Of a DNA stretch of 64,000 bases, positions 24,887 to 34,298 are shown one piece after another. A model generated the notes under the pieces. That model searched no databases. It was not told where the DNA came from and saw nothing but the letters and a program-made list of their open reading frames with translations. The stretch comes from Cohnella candidum (lineage in GTDB: Bacteria > Bacillota > Bacilli > Paenibacillales > Paenibacillaceae): the NCBI RefSeq assembly GCF_003713065.1, contig NZ_CP033433.1, forward strand, positions 558,001 through 622,000. The letters run 5' to 3'. The position numbers were made by a program, and so were the translations under genes. The first letter of the stretch is position 1. Each line of letters starts with the position of its first letter.

Positions 24887-27703
24887 ATGAACGGAAGCGT
24901 GCATACGGAACCCGCCGTCCGTTTCACCCGCAACGCGGTGCGCATTAACGGGGAATCCGTTGTCCTGCTCTGCGCCTCGCTTTTTTATTTCCGGATCCCG
25001 CGCGAGTCGTGGCGGGAGAGAATGGATCAGGTCAAAAGCATGGGTTACAACGGCATCGACGTTTATTTCCCGTGGAATTTCCACGAGAAGCGGGAAGGGG
25101 AATGGGATTTTACCGGTGACAGGGATGCGGAGGAGTTCCTTCGTCTCGCAGCGGAAGCGGGTTTATGGGTGGTTGCCCGGCCCGGTCCCTATATCTGCTC
25201 CGAGTGGGACGGCGGCGCCCTTCCCGCTTACCTTCTCACGAAGCCGGGCATCCGGCTCAGGGATAACGATCCGCTGTTTCTTCAGTACGTGGCCGAATGG
25301 TATGGCCGGATCCTGTCCATCATCGGGCGCCACGAGTTGAATGGAGGCGGCTGCGTCGTATGCGTGCAGCTGGACAACGAGCTTGATTTTTACGGTTGCG
25401 CCGATCCTCAAGGATACATGGAACGGCTGAGAGATCTGGCTGCGGCAAACGGCATCTCGGTTCCCTTGATCGCATGCGCCGGCCAAGGAGGGTTACTCGA
25501 AGCTTCGGGATTCGCGGAAGGCGTTATGCCGACCTGCAACTTCTACCCGAACGACCGCGATCCGGAGTTCGAACGCAAGGTGCTCCATTACCGGAATGTT
25601 TTGGCCGACAAGGATTTCCCGCTTCTCGTGACGGAGACGAACCGAAGCCACTTTCTGCTCCGCAGGCTGCTTTCCGGCGGCGCGAAGCTGCTCGGTCCTT
25701 ATCTGCAAGTTTCGGGCACGGACTTCGGATTCACGAACGCGACGAACAATTGGGGCAAACCGCTCGCCTTTATGACTTCCGATTACGATTTCGGCGGCAT
25801 GATTTCCCCGGAAGGCCATCTGCGCGAGGAAGCGTATGAAGGCCGGCTGCTCGGCAGGCTGATCCGAGCATACGGTACATCGCTCGCGGAAGCCGTGCCG
25901 GAATCGCTGGAGGCGTGGTCTTTAAAAGACAACGGCGGCAAGGAAGACGGTCTGTTCGGCCCGTTTGCCTTGCGGTTGGGCAGCGGGGGCGGCAGCCTGA
26001 TTTTCCTGACGAACGGTACCGACGCCGCGAAGGAAGCCGTGCTGCAAGAAGCGAACGGCAGCACCATTCCCCGGCAGGGTACGATCAAGCTGGCCGCCGG
26101 CCGATCGCTTGCGCTGCCGGCGAATCTTGCGCTCTCGACGTGGAATTTGCCGGGCAGCCTGGCGTATTCCACCGCGGAACTTTACCACGCCGAGCAGTTG
26201 GCAGCCGGTACGTTGCTTGCGTTCCATACGGATGACGCGCCGGGCGAAATCGTGCTCGACTTCCCGCAAACGGCTCAAATCGCGACCGATGGCGGCGTAT
26301 CGGCCGACAGGCTGGGAGAAAGGCTCCTTATCACGTTTAACGGCAAAGACCCAGGGAGATGCGTGTTGACCACGGAAGATGAACGAGCTTTGACGATCGT
26401 GATTACCGATCGAATGGCAGCCCTTTATCTTGAAGCGGTGTCCCCGTCGGGTTCTATGGTCTTGGCCGAACCGAAGACGGGCGGCGTCTATGCCGATACC
26501 GGATTGACGGTGGATTGGACATTATCGATCAGCGACCCAGCCGTAACGCCCACGGAGGCGACAGCCGTCTCCAGCGGGCAAGCTCGTGCCGAGCACCTGG
26601 AAAACTTGGGGGTGTATCGAGGATTCTCCTGGTACGGAGCGACCGTTCGCCTGCCGGAACACAAACGGCTTCAAGGCTTCCTCGTCCGCCAAGCCGGCGA
26701 CGTCGTGTCGCTATATGCCGGAGGACGATACGCCGGAACCGTCGTGCCGGGAGGCGGGAGCACCTTCTTGCCTCACGAGACTCGCACCGAGGAAATCCTG
26801 CCGCTGCAGGCGCGGGTGGAGATCTGGGGGCACACGAATTTCGACGACCTCCGGCTTCCTGGTTTGAGGCTTAACGCCTTAAAAGGGTTAACCGGCATCA
26901 CGGCCGTCACCGACGTCAAGGAGATCACCTCCAACTGGCGAGTGTGCCGGGCCAAGGACGACTCGTTCGCCATTCCGGAGGAGAATGCGGATGATGGGGA
27001 ATGGCCGGTCGTGGGCTTCGGCGGATGGCTGTCGTCCGACCATCCCGCTTACGAGATATACCGCCGTGAATTCGAAGTCTCCGCGGAAGCCGACTCGTGG
27101 ACGGTCCATTTCGAGGGCCTTCAAGCGCTGGCGAAACTCAGCGTGAATGGACGTGTACCGGTCGAAATACATCCGTTCGATCCTTACGTCGATCTCACGC
27201 CTTACGTCGTACCCGGCGACACCCTAGCGTTTACCGTTTTCCTGCAGAAAGTGTTGGGCTTGCCGACCGGACGCGTTCGAGTATACGAAGGCTTCGAGGC
27301 CGGCGATTACACCGTCCGAGCCGGAGAGGAACCGGAGCTGCAGGCTCACGCGAAAGCGGCCAAGCAAAGCGGCCACATCCAACAGTTGCCGATCCAACTC
27401 GAGCCGGGAGCGACCGCTTGGCTGTCCGGCGCCGTCGCCAACTCGGCTGCCAACAACGGATGGCGCGTGAAAGTTGAGGGCAGCGGACTGAAATTGACCG
27501 TCTTCTTCGCCGACAGGGTCGTCGGGCGGCTGTGGCTGCCGGGCGGCGCCGCGAGGCCGGTCATGACCGGCGGAAGTCCCGACTCGTTCTACCTCCCGGG
27601 TCCTTGGTTCGACGACGCCCGGCAAGAGTTATCGATTCTGCTGGAAGCGGTGGACGCCGAATCGCCGGGCCGGTTGGTTTCTCTGGACTTTATCCCTGTC
27701 TGA
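24887..27703 (+). CDS. beta-galactosidase, GH35
   Basis: This 938-residue family 35 protein has the N-terminal TIM barrel with MGYNGIDVYFPWNFHEKREG near residue 53 and ARPGPYICSEWDGGALP near residue 98. The acid/base Glu is near residue 165 in QLDNELDFYG and the nucleophile Glu near residue 250 in LVTETNRSH. The remaining two thirds form beta-rich domains, including a jelly-roll-like segment near residues 720-790. It lacks a signal peptide and is therefore cytoplasmic. GGAAGGAGC precedes the ATG. It is the first gene of a LacI-controlled operon with two permeases and a binding protein, so it probably cuts the sugar those proteins import. GH35 members also include exo-beta-glucosaminidases; galactosidase is the default. 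Confidence 0.88.
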   Translation: MNGSVHTEPAVRFTRNAVRINGESVVLLCASLFYFRIPRESWRERMDQVKSMGYNGIDVYFPWNFHEKREGEWDFTGDRDAEEFLRLAAEAGLWVVARPGPYICSEWDGGALPAYLLTKPGIRLRDNDPLFLQYVAEWYGRILSIIGRHELNGGGCVVCVQLDNELDFYGCADPQGYMERLRDLAAANGISVPLIACAGQGGLLEASGFAEGVMPTCNFYPNDRDPEFERKVLHYRNVLADKDFPLLVTETNRSHFLLRRLLSGGAKLLGPYLQVSGTDFGFTNATNNWGKPLAFMTSDYDFGGMISPEGHLREEAYEGRLLGRLIRAYGTSLAEAVPESLEAWSLKDNGGKEDGLFGPFALRLGSGGGSLIFLTNGTDAAKEAVLQEANGSTIPRQGTIKLAAGRSLALPANLALSTWNLPGSLAYSTAELYHAEQLAAGTLLAFHTDDAPGEIVLDFPQTAQIATDGGVSADRLGERLLITFNGKDPGRCVLTTEDERALTIVITDRMAALYLEAVSPSGSMVLAEPKTGGVYADTGLTVDWTLSISDPAVTPTEATAVSSGQARAEHLENLGVYRGFSWYGATVRLPEHKRLQGFLVRQAGDVVSLYAGGRYAGTVVPGGGSTFLPHETRTEEILPLQARVEIWGHTNFDDLRLPGLRLNALKGLTGITAVTDVKEITSNWRVCRAKDDSFAIPEENADDGEWPVVGFGGWLSSDHPAYEIYRREFEVSAEADSWTVHFEGLQALAKLSVNGRVPVEIHPFDPYVDLTPYVVPGDTLAFTVFLQKVLGLPTGRVRVYEGFEAGDYTVRAGEEPELQAHAKAAKQSGHIQQLPIQLEPGATAWLSGAVANSAANNGWRVKVEGSGLKLTVFFADRVVGRLWLPGGAARPVMTGGSPDSFYLPGPWFDDARQELSILLEAVDAESPGRLVSLDFIPV

Positions 27704-27716
27704 GGAGGTGTTACCC

Positions 27717-28682
27717 GTGGAGATCGTAACCGAGCGATTGCCTGCGACGAAGCCGAAAACGACGCTTGCCGCCAAAACGAAGCAGCTATGGAACGACAGG
27801 ACTTTAATGCTCATGTGCTTGCCCGCCATCGTGTTTTTCCTGGTCATGTCTTACTTGCCGATGCCGGGCCTCTACCTTGCGTTCGTGAATTTCAACTACT
27901 CCGACGGCATGTTCCGCAGCCCTTTCGTCGGCATGGACAATTTCGAATTCCTCATCCATTCCGGTACGCTCTGGCGGCTTACCTTCAACACGATCGCCTA
28001 CAACCTCGCCTTCATCGTTTTCGGCAACGGGCTGCAGATCCTGATCGCCATCCTGCTGAACGAGCTGCGGACGAGATGGTTCAAGAAGTTCACGCAGTCG
28101 CTCATGTTTTTGCCTTATTTCATTTCCTTCGTGCTCGTCGGACTGATCGCCTATAACATCCTGAGCTACGAATACGGATTGCTCAACAGCGTCCTGAAGT
28201 CGCTCGGCGCCGACCCGATCCAGACCTACTCCAATCCGAAAATTTGGCCGTTCATCATTCTCGTCACTTTCTTGTGGCAGTCGACGGGTTATGGCTCCGT
28301 GGTGTATTTCGCGGCGATCATGGGCCTCGACTCGGAAATCCTCGAAGCGGCGGAAATCGACGGCGCGAACGCCCTGCAGCGCATCCGCTACATCGTGCTG
28401 CCTTGGCTGAAACCGACGTTCATCATCCTGCTGCTGTTCTCGCTCGGCGGCATTTTGCGCGGCAATTTCGGGCTGTTCTACAACCTCGTCGGCGCGAACA
28501 ACTCGGCGCTGTTCAATTCGACGGACATTATCGAGACGTTCGTTTTCCGCTCGCTGATGAACAACTTCAACTTCCCGCTCGGAAGCGCCGTCAGCCTGTA
28601 TCAGTCGGTATTCGGCTTCTTCATCGTGGTGACCGCCAACTGGCTCGTCAAGAAAATGTCTCCGGAAAATACGCTGTTCTAG
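27717..28682 (+). CDS. sugar ABC transporter permease (LplB type)
   Basis: The 321-residue CUT1-family inner permease has six hydrophobic segments and the EAA loop EAAEIDGANALQRIRYIVLP near residue 213, which docks the ATPase. The first segment reads LMCLPAIVFFLVMSYLPMPG. The GTG at 27717 is chosen because AGGAGG at 27703-27708 has correct spacing; an in-frame GTG at 27708 would sit inside the ribosome site. It starts 13 bases after the GH35 gene. Confidence 0.88.
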   Translation: MEIVTERLPATKPKTTLAAKTKQLWNDRTLMLMCLPAIVFFLVMSYLPMPGLYLAFVNFNYSDGMFRSPFVGMDNFEFLIHSGTLWRLTFNTIAYNLAFIVFGNGLQILIAILLNELRTRWFKKFTQSLMFLPYFISFVLVGLIAYNILSYEYGLLNSVLKSLGADPIQTYSNPKIWPFIILVTFLWQSTGYGSVVYFAAIMGLDSEILEAAEIDGANALQRIRYIVLPWLKPTFIILLLFSLGGILRGNFGLFYNLVGANNSALFNSTDIIETFVFRSLMNNFNFPLGSAVSLYQSVFGFFIVVTANWLVKKMSPENTLF

Positions 28683-28701
28683 TCGGAAGGAGGGAGGGCT
28701 T

Positions 28702-29610
28702 ATGGCATCCACGACGGCCCGCCGCCGAGGGAACGATTTCACGTCCGCGGCGGTACGCGGATTCGGCTACGCGCTGATCGGCCTGTTCGCGCTTTTCTGC
28801 GTGCTTCCGTTTTTTCTGGTCCTGGGAACCTCGTTCACGGCGGAGAAGACGATCACCTTGCACGGCTACAATTTATGGCCCCGTGATTTCAGCACGTTCG
28901 CGTACAAAATCGTGTTCGAAAATCCGGATCTTATCGTCGGGTCCTATGCCGTCACGGTCTGCATCACGATCGTCGGTACGGCGATTGGACTGTTCATCGT
29001 CGCGATGACCGGCTACGCGCTGCAACGTCCGGACTTTCGGTCACGCAACGCCATCTCGTTTTTCATCTACTTCACCACCCTGTTCCAGGGAGGCGTCGTC
29101 CCGTTCTACATCATCATGACCCAATGGTTCCAACTCAAGGATAACTACCTGTCCGTCCTGTTGCCCGGCTTGATGACGCCTTTTCTCATCATCATGATGA
29201 AAAGCTTCGTCAAATCCATTCCGCACGCCATTACCGAATCCGCCAAAATGGACGGCGCCGGCGACTTCCGCATCTTCATGAGCCTGATCCTCCCCATGAC
29301 CACGCCCGCGCTGGCCACGATCGGATTGTTCATCGCGATCGGCTACTGGAACGAATGGTACAACGCCATGCTGTTCCTTTCTCCCAACATGAGCTACAGA
29401 CCTTTGCAGCTTTTCTTGTACAACGTGGTGACGAGCGCCGACTTCGTCCGGAACTCCTCGGTCGCTTCGAACATCCAGCCCCGCGACATGCCGCTCGAAT
29501 CGATGAAAATGGCGACGGCGGTCGTCGCGACGGGTCCCGTCATTTTGTTCTACCCGCTCGTTCAACGGTTTTTCATTCAAGGGATTACGGTCGGTGCGGT
29601 CAAAGGCTGA
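28702..29610 (+). CDS. sugar ABC transporter permease (LplC/YtcP type)
   Basis: The 302-residue CUT1 permease pairs with the product of the preceding gene. The EAA-like loop reads ITESAKMDGAGDFRIFMSLI near residue 178, and the N-terminal FCVLPFFLVLGTSFTAEKT is typical of the second permease of this class. GGAGGGAGGG precedes the ATG. No ATPase gene lies in the operon, so a shared MsmX-type ATPase elsewhere is expected. Confidence 0.88.
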   Translation: MASTTARRRGNDFTSAAVRGFGYALIGLFALFCVLPFFLVLGTSFTAEKTITLHGYNLWPRDFSTFAYKIVFENPDLIVGSYAVTVCITIVGTAIGLFIVAMTGYALQRPDFRSRNAISFFIYFTTLFQGGVVPFYIIMTQWFQLKDNYLSVLLPGLMTPFLIIMMKSFVKSIPHAITESAKMDGAGDFRIFMSLILPMTTPALATIGLFIAIGYWNEWYNAMLFLSPNMSYRPLQLFLYNVVTSADFVRNSSVASNIQPRDMPLESMKMATAVVATGPVILFYPLVQRFFIQGITVGAVKG

Positions 29611-29620
29611 ACGGTTGTCG

Positions 29621-29642
29621 CAGGCAGGGCAGGCCTTGTCTG
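29621..29642 (+). other. intercistronic hairpin upstream of the binding-protein gene
   Basis: CAGGCAGGGC and GCCTTGTCTG pair with two G-U pairs and a very small loop. No long U tract follows. It could protect the downstream binding-protein message or attenuate read-through. Confidence 0.45.
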
Positions 29643-29682
29643 TTCAATACAACAATATTTTCGAAAAAGGGGAGGCAAAGGT

Positions 29683-31293
29683 GTGAAGAATTTATCGTTT
29701 CGCAAAATGTTGGGCGGGGTCTTGGCGGCCGTGCTCGCACTCAGCCTTGCGGCTTGCTCGGGCAGCAAAAATTCGGCCGATTCGACGGACAAAGGCAGCG
29801 ACGGAGGCAAAGCGTCCGCTTCGGGATCCGCGTCCACGGACAACGGGGCGATCGACACCTCGAAGTTCGTCACCGTCTCGTACGTCATGCTAGGCAACAA
29901 GCCGACGAACGGCCAGTTCGAGAAGGTCATGGAGAAAGTCAATGCGCTTCTCAAACAGAAAGCGAATGCGAACCTGGAAATCAAATGGGTGGAATGGGCG
30001 GATTGGCAGACGAAATACAACTTGCTGCTCGCTTCCGGCGAATCGCTCGATCTGATCACGACCGCCACGGACTGGCTCGACGCATGGCCGAACGCGCAGA
30101 AGGGCGCCTTCATGGCGCTGGACGACTTGCTGCCGAAGTATGCGCCGCTCACTTGGCAAGAGGTGCCGCAGGAAGATTGGGCGGAAACCAAATACAAAAA
30201 CCAGATCATGATGATCCCGGAAGATCATTACACGCAATGGGTCAACCATGGATTCATTTACCGCGGCGACTGGGCGAAGGAACTCGGCATTACGTCGCCG
30301 ATCAAGGACTTCGAGACGCTGGGCCAATACTTCCAGGGCATCAAGGATAAGAAACCGGGCGTCATTCCGTGGGATTCGGAAGGGACCAACCTGGAGATGT
30401 TCGACGGTTACGTGAATTCCTACAGCGATGCGATCTCCCTGCCGGTCAGCACCGGGCCGATCGGTATCTTCTATGCTCCGTCCTACGACCAGAAGTTCAC
30501 GGCCGGCAGCCCGGTGTTCGAAGACACCTTCCTGAACTTCGCGAAGCTGATGAAGGAGTGGGGAGACAAAAGCTACTGGCGCCAAGACGTGCTCAGCTAC
30601 AAAGGCGACGCCAAAACCGCGCTGGAAGCAGGCAAGTCCGGAGGCGTCGAGCATCACACGCAAACCTTCCTGGGTGAAAGGTACAAGATGGACCAACTGC
30701 AGCCGGGCTCCGAATTGCAATTTTTCCCGTGGTCGGCGACAAGGAACAATCTCGTCTCGATGTCCATCACGCACGGCGCGACCGCGCTCGGAGCGCACAG
30801 CAAAAATCCGGAACGCGCTCTGATGGTGTATGATCTGCTTCGCCAGGATCCGGAAATTTACAAATTGTTCAACTATGGCATCGAAGGCGTGCAGTACGTG
30901 GTGAAAGACGGCAAGCGTTACCGCCCGGACGGATACGATGTCCAGAAGGATGACTTCTATTCGGACTTCTGGGGAGGCCGAATCGACAAGAACGAGATTC
31001 CGGACGGCACGTTGTGGGACGGCTACAAGGATTTGTACGCCTCCTACGACCAAATCAAAAAGCCTTATCCGTACGGCCGGTTCGTCTTCGACAAAAACCC
31101 GGTCAACAACGAACTGACGGCCATCACGCAGGTGGTCAGCCAATCGCTTCCTGCCATCGTGTTCGGCAAAGCCGGCGATCCCGAGAAAGCGGTGAACGAT
31201 TTCCGGAACCAGCTGAAGTCCGCGGGCTACGATAAAGTGGTGGCGGAGCTGCAGAAGCAGCTGGATGCGTACAAACAGCAAATCGGAGGGTAA
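29683..31293 (+). CDS. extracellular sugar-binding lipoprotein (LplA type)
   Basis: The 536-residue family 1 solute-binding protein has a lipoprotein signal ending LALSLAACSGSKN (Cys near residue 25), so it is anchored to the outer face of the membrane. The mature part starts with a Ser/Gly/Asp-rich linker, and its size matches LplA/YtcQ-type proteins that bind oligosaccharides. The GTG start follows GGGGAGG by about 7 bases. It closes the GH35-permease-permease operon and is followed by a shared terminator. Ligand likely a galacto- or arabino-oligosaccharide (inference). Confidence 0.9.
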   Translation: MKNLSFRKMLGGVLAAVLALSLAACSGSKNSADSTDKGSDGGKASASGSASTDNGAIDTSKFVTVSYVMLGNKPTNGQFEKVMEKVNALLKQKANANLEIKWVEWADWQTKYNLLLASGESLDLITTATDWLDAWPNAQKGAFMALDDLLPKYAPLTWQEVPQEDWAETKYKNQIMMIPEDHYTQWVNHGFIYRGDWAKELGITSPIKDFETLGQYFQGIKDKKPGVIPWDSEGTNLEMFDGYVNSYSDAISLPVSTGPIGIFYAPSYDQKFTAGSPVFEDTFLNFAKLMKEWGDKSYWRQDVLSYKGDAKTALEAGKSGGVEHHTQTFLGERYKMDQLQPGSELQFFPWSATRNNLVSMSITHGATALGAHSKNPERALMVYDLLRQDPEIYKLFNYGIEGVQYVVKDGKRYRPDGYDVQKDDFYSDFWGGRIDKNEIPDGTLWDGYKDLYASYDQIKKPYPYGRFVFDKNPVNNELTAITQVVSQSLPAIVFGKAGDPEKAVNDFRNQLKSAGYDKVVAELQKQLDAYKQQIGG

Positions 31294-31325
31294 GCAACGG
31301 AACCGAAAGTATAATTAAAATGCCG

Positions 31326-31364
31326 GAGGCCTCCATCCCGCTAAGATGGAGGCCTCGCCTTTTC
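31326..31364. terminator. bidirectional terminator between the binding-protein gene and araR
   Basis: GAGGCCTCCATC and GATGGAGGCCTC form a perfect 12-bp stem, followed by GCCTTTTC on the + strand. The gene on the other strand ends 14 bases beyond, so the stem can serve both converging transcripts. Confidence 0.82.
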
Positions 31365-31377
31365 AAACTTGCCGTAC

Positions 31378-32475
31378 CTATTCCTCAATCGTTTTTACGG
31401 TTTCTCCTTCTATTAAAACGGGTTCGTAATAGGTGGTGGCGGGCAAGTCTTTTTTGCCTTGTAAGCTTTTGATGACCCAATCCGCCGCGTCGCGCCCCAT
31501 TTGTTCTTGGGGGTGCGTCAGCGTCGTGAGCTTGATGTTCGCGTTTTTGGCGATATACGAGTTGTCCTGGCCGATGACGGATAGCTCGTCCGGAATGGAA
31601 ATCCCCAGTTTTCTGCAGACGTTTACGACTTCCAAGCCGACCTCGTCGTTGTAACACACCAGCGCGGTCAATTCGTCCCGGTAACCGACCAGAAACTCTT
31701 CCAAATCGGCAGACAGATCCGGCTTCGTGTCCGTATCGAAAGAAAGCACGTGTTCGGGGCGGAACCGTAATTTGGCTTCCCCAAGCGCTTTAATATAGCC
31801 TTTCATTCTATATTTCCCCTGCAAATCATCCATTTTGGCGACAATCCCGATCCGGCGATGTCCTTTCGCGATCAGTTCCCGCGCTGCGAGGTAGCTGGAC
31901 TGCACGTCGTCCAGACAGAAGAACGGAACCTCCAGCTCTTCATAGTAGGCATTGATCATCGTGAACGGAACCTCTTGCTCCTTAAACGACAGGTAGTAAG
32001 CGATGTTGGGGTTGTATACGTTGCTTCGGGTCGGCTCGACGATCAGTCCGTCCACGCCGTAGGAGAGCATCATCTCGAGCGCCTTTTTTTCCTGCGCGAT
32101 ATCGTTATTCGTACTCGCTAACAGCAAGGAATAATTATCTTCGTTTAACCGGCTTTCGATTCCCCGGATGATGGAGGGGAAAATGTAATCCGAAATATAA
32201 GTCGTGATGACGCCGATCGTCCTTTTCATGGCTTTCCCGCCCGACCTGGAGCGATATTGGCCGCTGACGTAAGTGCCGGATCCCTTCTCGCTTCGGAGAA
32301 ACCCCTCGTTCGATAACTCCAGAATCGCCTTCCGCACCGTCTGCCGGCTGACGTCGTAGTTTTCCTGCAAAGCGGACTCCGTCGGAATTTGATCGCCGGT
32401 TTTGTACGTTCCCGACAGGATATGGCTCTTAATATCATCGATGATGACCTGATACTTCGGCTTCACGCCATCCAC
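31378..32475 (-). CDS. araR: arabinose operon repressor AraR
   Basis: The 365-residue chimeric regulator has an N-terminal GntR-type winged helix (residues 1-70; YQVIIDDIKSHILSGTYKTG, then SRQTVRKAILELSNEGFL) fused to a LacI-type sugar-binding domain (from TIGVITTYISDYIFPSIIRG near residue 86). This fusion is characteristic of AraR, which releases DNA when L-arabinose binds. It is divergent from the araB-araD-araA genes. AraR-box sequences lie in front of both its own gene and araB, indicating autoregulation. Confidence 0.95.
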   Translation of the reverse strand: MDGVKPKYQVIIDDIKSHILSGTYKTGDQIPTESALQENYDVSRQTVRKAILELSNEGFLRSEKGSGTYVSGQYRSRSGGKAMKRTIGVITTYISDYIFPSIIRGIESRLNEDNYSLLLASTNNDIAQEKKALEMMLSYGVDGLIVEPTRSNVYNPNIAYYLSFKEQEVPFTMINAYYEELEVPFFCLDDVQSSYLAARELIAKGHRRIGIVAKMDDLQGKYRMKGYIKALGEAKLRFRPEHVLSFDTDTKPDLSADLEEFLVGYRDELTALVCYNDEVGLEVVNVCRKLGISIPDELSVIGQDNSYIAKNANIKLTTLTHPQEQMGRDAADWVIKSLQGKKDLPATTYYEPVLIEGETVKTIEE

Positions 32476-32496
32476 TACTTTCGTTGTCGTTTAAAG

Positions 32497-32512
32497 AGTT
32501 GTACGTACATAT
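32497..32512. promoter_or_regulatory. AraR box in front of araR
   Basis: AGTTGTACGTACATAT keeps the TTGTACGTACA core of the AraR operator. It lies 22-37 bases upstream of the araR start and overlaps the end of the -10 element of the araR promoter. Confidence 0.75.
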
Positions 32513-32538
32513 TCTAACATGAAACGTTCGTAACGCAA
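32511..32538 (-). promoter_or_regulatory. probable araR promoter
   Basis: On the minus strand TTGCGT (32538-32533) and TAGAAT (32516-32511) are separated by 16 bp. The AraR box begins in the -10 element and extends toward the gene. Confidence 0.55.
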
Positions 32539-32579
32539 ATGTAACGTTTGTTTTATGTAGGTATAACTATTATGTACGA

Positions 32580-32609
32580 TTGACAAATGTACGTACAAAT
32601 AAATATACT
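32580..32609 (+). promoter_or_regulatory. araBDA promoter
   Basis: TTGACA (32580-32585) and TATACT (32604-32609) are 18 bp apart. The AraR box occupies the spacer. Confidence 0.82.
32585..32600. promoter_or_regulatory. AraR box in the araBDA promoter spacer
   Basis: AAATGTACGTACAAAT matches the AraR operator ATTTGTACGTACAAAT at 14 of 16 positions. It lies exactly between the -35 and -10 elements, so repressor and RNA polymerase would exclude each other. Confidence 0.85.
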
Positions 32610-32670
32610 TAGGCTGTCAGTAAGGGAAAGCGCCTTCTTTGAATGGGAAGCAAGCAGGGAGGAGCCATAG

Positions 32671-34296
32671 GTGCGCATGAATGATGACGTAAATTTGAAA
32701 GAAGCGATCTTGAACGGAGACACTTCGCTGGGCATTGAGTTCGGTTCTACGCGGATCAAAGCGGTGCTGATCGATCGTCGTTTCGAGACCCTCGCATCGG
32801 GAAGCTACGAGTGGGAAAACCAGCTGAAAGACGGATATTGGACGTACGACCAGGTGGACATCATTACCGGTCTTCAAACCGCCTATCTCGAATTGAAGCG
32901 GGAAGTGGAACGGAATTACGGAATCACCCTCCGGACCGTGGGCTCGATCGGGTTTTCGGCCATGATGCACGGTTATTTGGCATTCGACAGCTGGGGTGAG
33001 CTGCTGGTGCCTTTCCGAACGTGGCGCAATGCCACGACCGGCGCGGCGGCAAGGGAATTGACGGACTTATTCCAATTCAATATTCCAGAGCGTTGGAGTA
33101 TTGCACACTTGTATCAAGCGATTCTAAACCAAGAGGAACACGTGCCTCGCATTCAATTCGTGACCACGCTGTCCGGATACATTCACTGGCTGCTGACCGG
33201 CCATAAAGCGATCGGCATCGGCGACGCTTCCGGCATGTTCCCGATTGAGGAAGCCAGCCGCAATTATCACCCCTTGATGGTCAAGCAATTCAATGAGCGG
33301 ATCGCGGCCAACGGTTACCCGTGGCAACTGGAGGATATCCTTCCCAAGGTTTATCTCTCCGGTGAGAGCGCCGGCGAATTGACGGCAGCGGGAGCCGGCA
33401 TTCTGGACCCGGCCGGGGATCTGCAGCCCGGCATTCCGCTGTGTCCTCCGGAAGGAGATGCCGGGACGGGCATGGTGGCGACGAACAGCGTGAGGAAGCG
33501 TACGGGCAACGTCTCCGTAGGCACTTCCGTTTTCGCGATGATCGTTTTAGAGAAAGAGCTTTCCAAGGTCTATCCGGAGATCGATCTGGTGACGACGCCG
33601 AACGGCAGTCCGGTCGGCATGGCGCATGCCAACAACTGTTCCAGCGATCTCAATGCCTGGATGGGATTGTTCCGCGAATTTTCCGAGGCGATGGGATACG
33701 CCGCGGATTCCGGGAAATTGTTCGGCGTGTTGTTGAACAAGGCGTTGGAAGCCGACCCGGACGGCGGCGGATTGCTCAGCTATGGTTATCTCTCGGGCGA
33801 GAACATTACGGGATTGGAGCAAGGCCGGCCGTTGTTCGTTCGCTCGCCCGAAAGCAACTTCAATCTGGCCAATTTCATGCGAACGCACCTATTCGCCGCT
33901 TTCGGCGCGTTGAAGCTCGGCATGGACATTTTGACCGGCAGCGAACAGGTGGCCATCGACAGCATCATGGCGCATGGCGGCCTCTTTAAGACTCCCGTCG
34001 TCGGGCAAAAAATGCTGGCCGCCGCGCTGAACGTCCCGATCTCGGTGATGTCCACGGCCGGCGAAGGCGGAGCATGGGGCATGGCGCTCCTGGCCTCTTA
34101 CATGGTCAACAAGGATCAAGAAGAAAGCTTGGAAGACTTCCTCGAACGGAAGGTCTTCCGTGATGCCGAAGGACAGCAGATGGCTCCGGATCCGGCGGAC
34201 GTCCAAGGGTTTGAAGCCTTCATCGATCGCTACCGAGCGGGGCTCGCCATCGAACAGGCTGCCGTGGACCATTTGCTGGAGAACGGGAGGGGCTAA
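32671..34296 (+). CDS. araB: FGGY-family carbohydrate kinase, probable L-ribulokinase
   Basis: The 541-residue FGGY kinase has an N-terminal actin-like phosphate motif [18 protein letters not shown], the segment [13 protein letters not shown] near residue 91, and the C-terminal ATP-site region [19 protein letters not shown] near residue 431. It is not the classical long AraB, whose N-terminus reads like IGVDFGTLSGRA. The gene lies between AraR-controlled promoter and araD-araA and there is no other ribulokinase gene here, so it is assigned to phosphorylation of L-ribulose. The GTG start has GGGAGGAG 7 bases upstream. The stop is two bases before araD. Confidence 0.82.
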   Translation: MRMNDDVNLKEAILNGDTSLGIEFGSTRIKAVLIDRRFETLASGSYEWENQLKDGYWTYDQVDIITGLQTAYLELKREVERNYGITLRTVGSIGFSAMMHGYLAFDSWGELLVPFRTWRNATTGAAARELTDLFQFNIPERWSIAHLYQAILNQEEHVPRIQFVTTLSGYIHWLLTGHKAIGIGDASGMFPIEEASRNYHPLMVKQFNERIAANGYPWQLEDILPKVYLSGESAGELTAAGAGILDPAGDLQPGIPLCPPEGDAGTGMVATNSVRKRTGNVSVGTSVFAMIVLEKELSKVYPEIDLVTTPNGSPVGMAHANNCSSDLNAWMGLFREFSEAMGYAADSGKLFGVLLNKALEADPDGGGLLSYGYLSGENITGLEQGRPLFVRSPESNFNLANFMRTHLFAAFGALKLGMDILTGSEQVAIDSIMAHGGLFKTPVVGQKMLAAALNVPISVMSTAGEGGAWGMALLASYMVNKDQEESLEDFLERKVFRDAEGQQMAPDPADVQGFEAFIDRYRAGLAIEQAAVDHLLENGRG

Positions 34297-34298
34297 CG

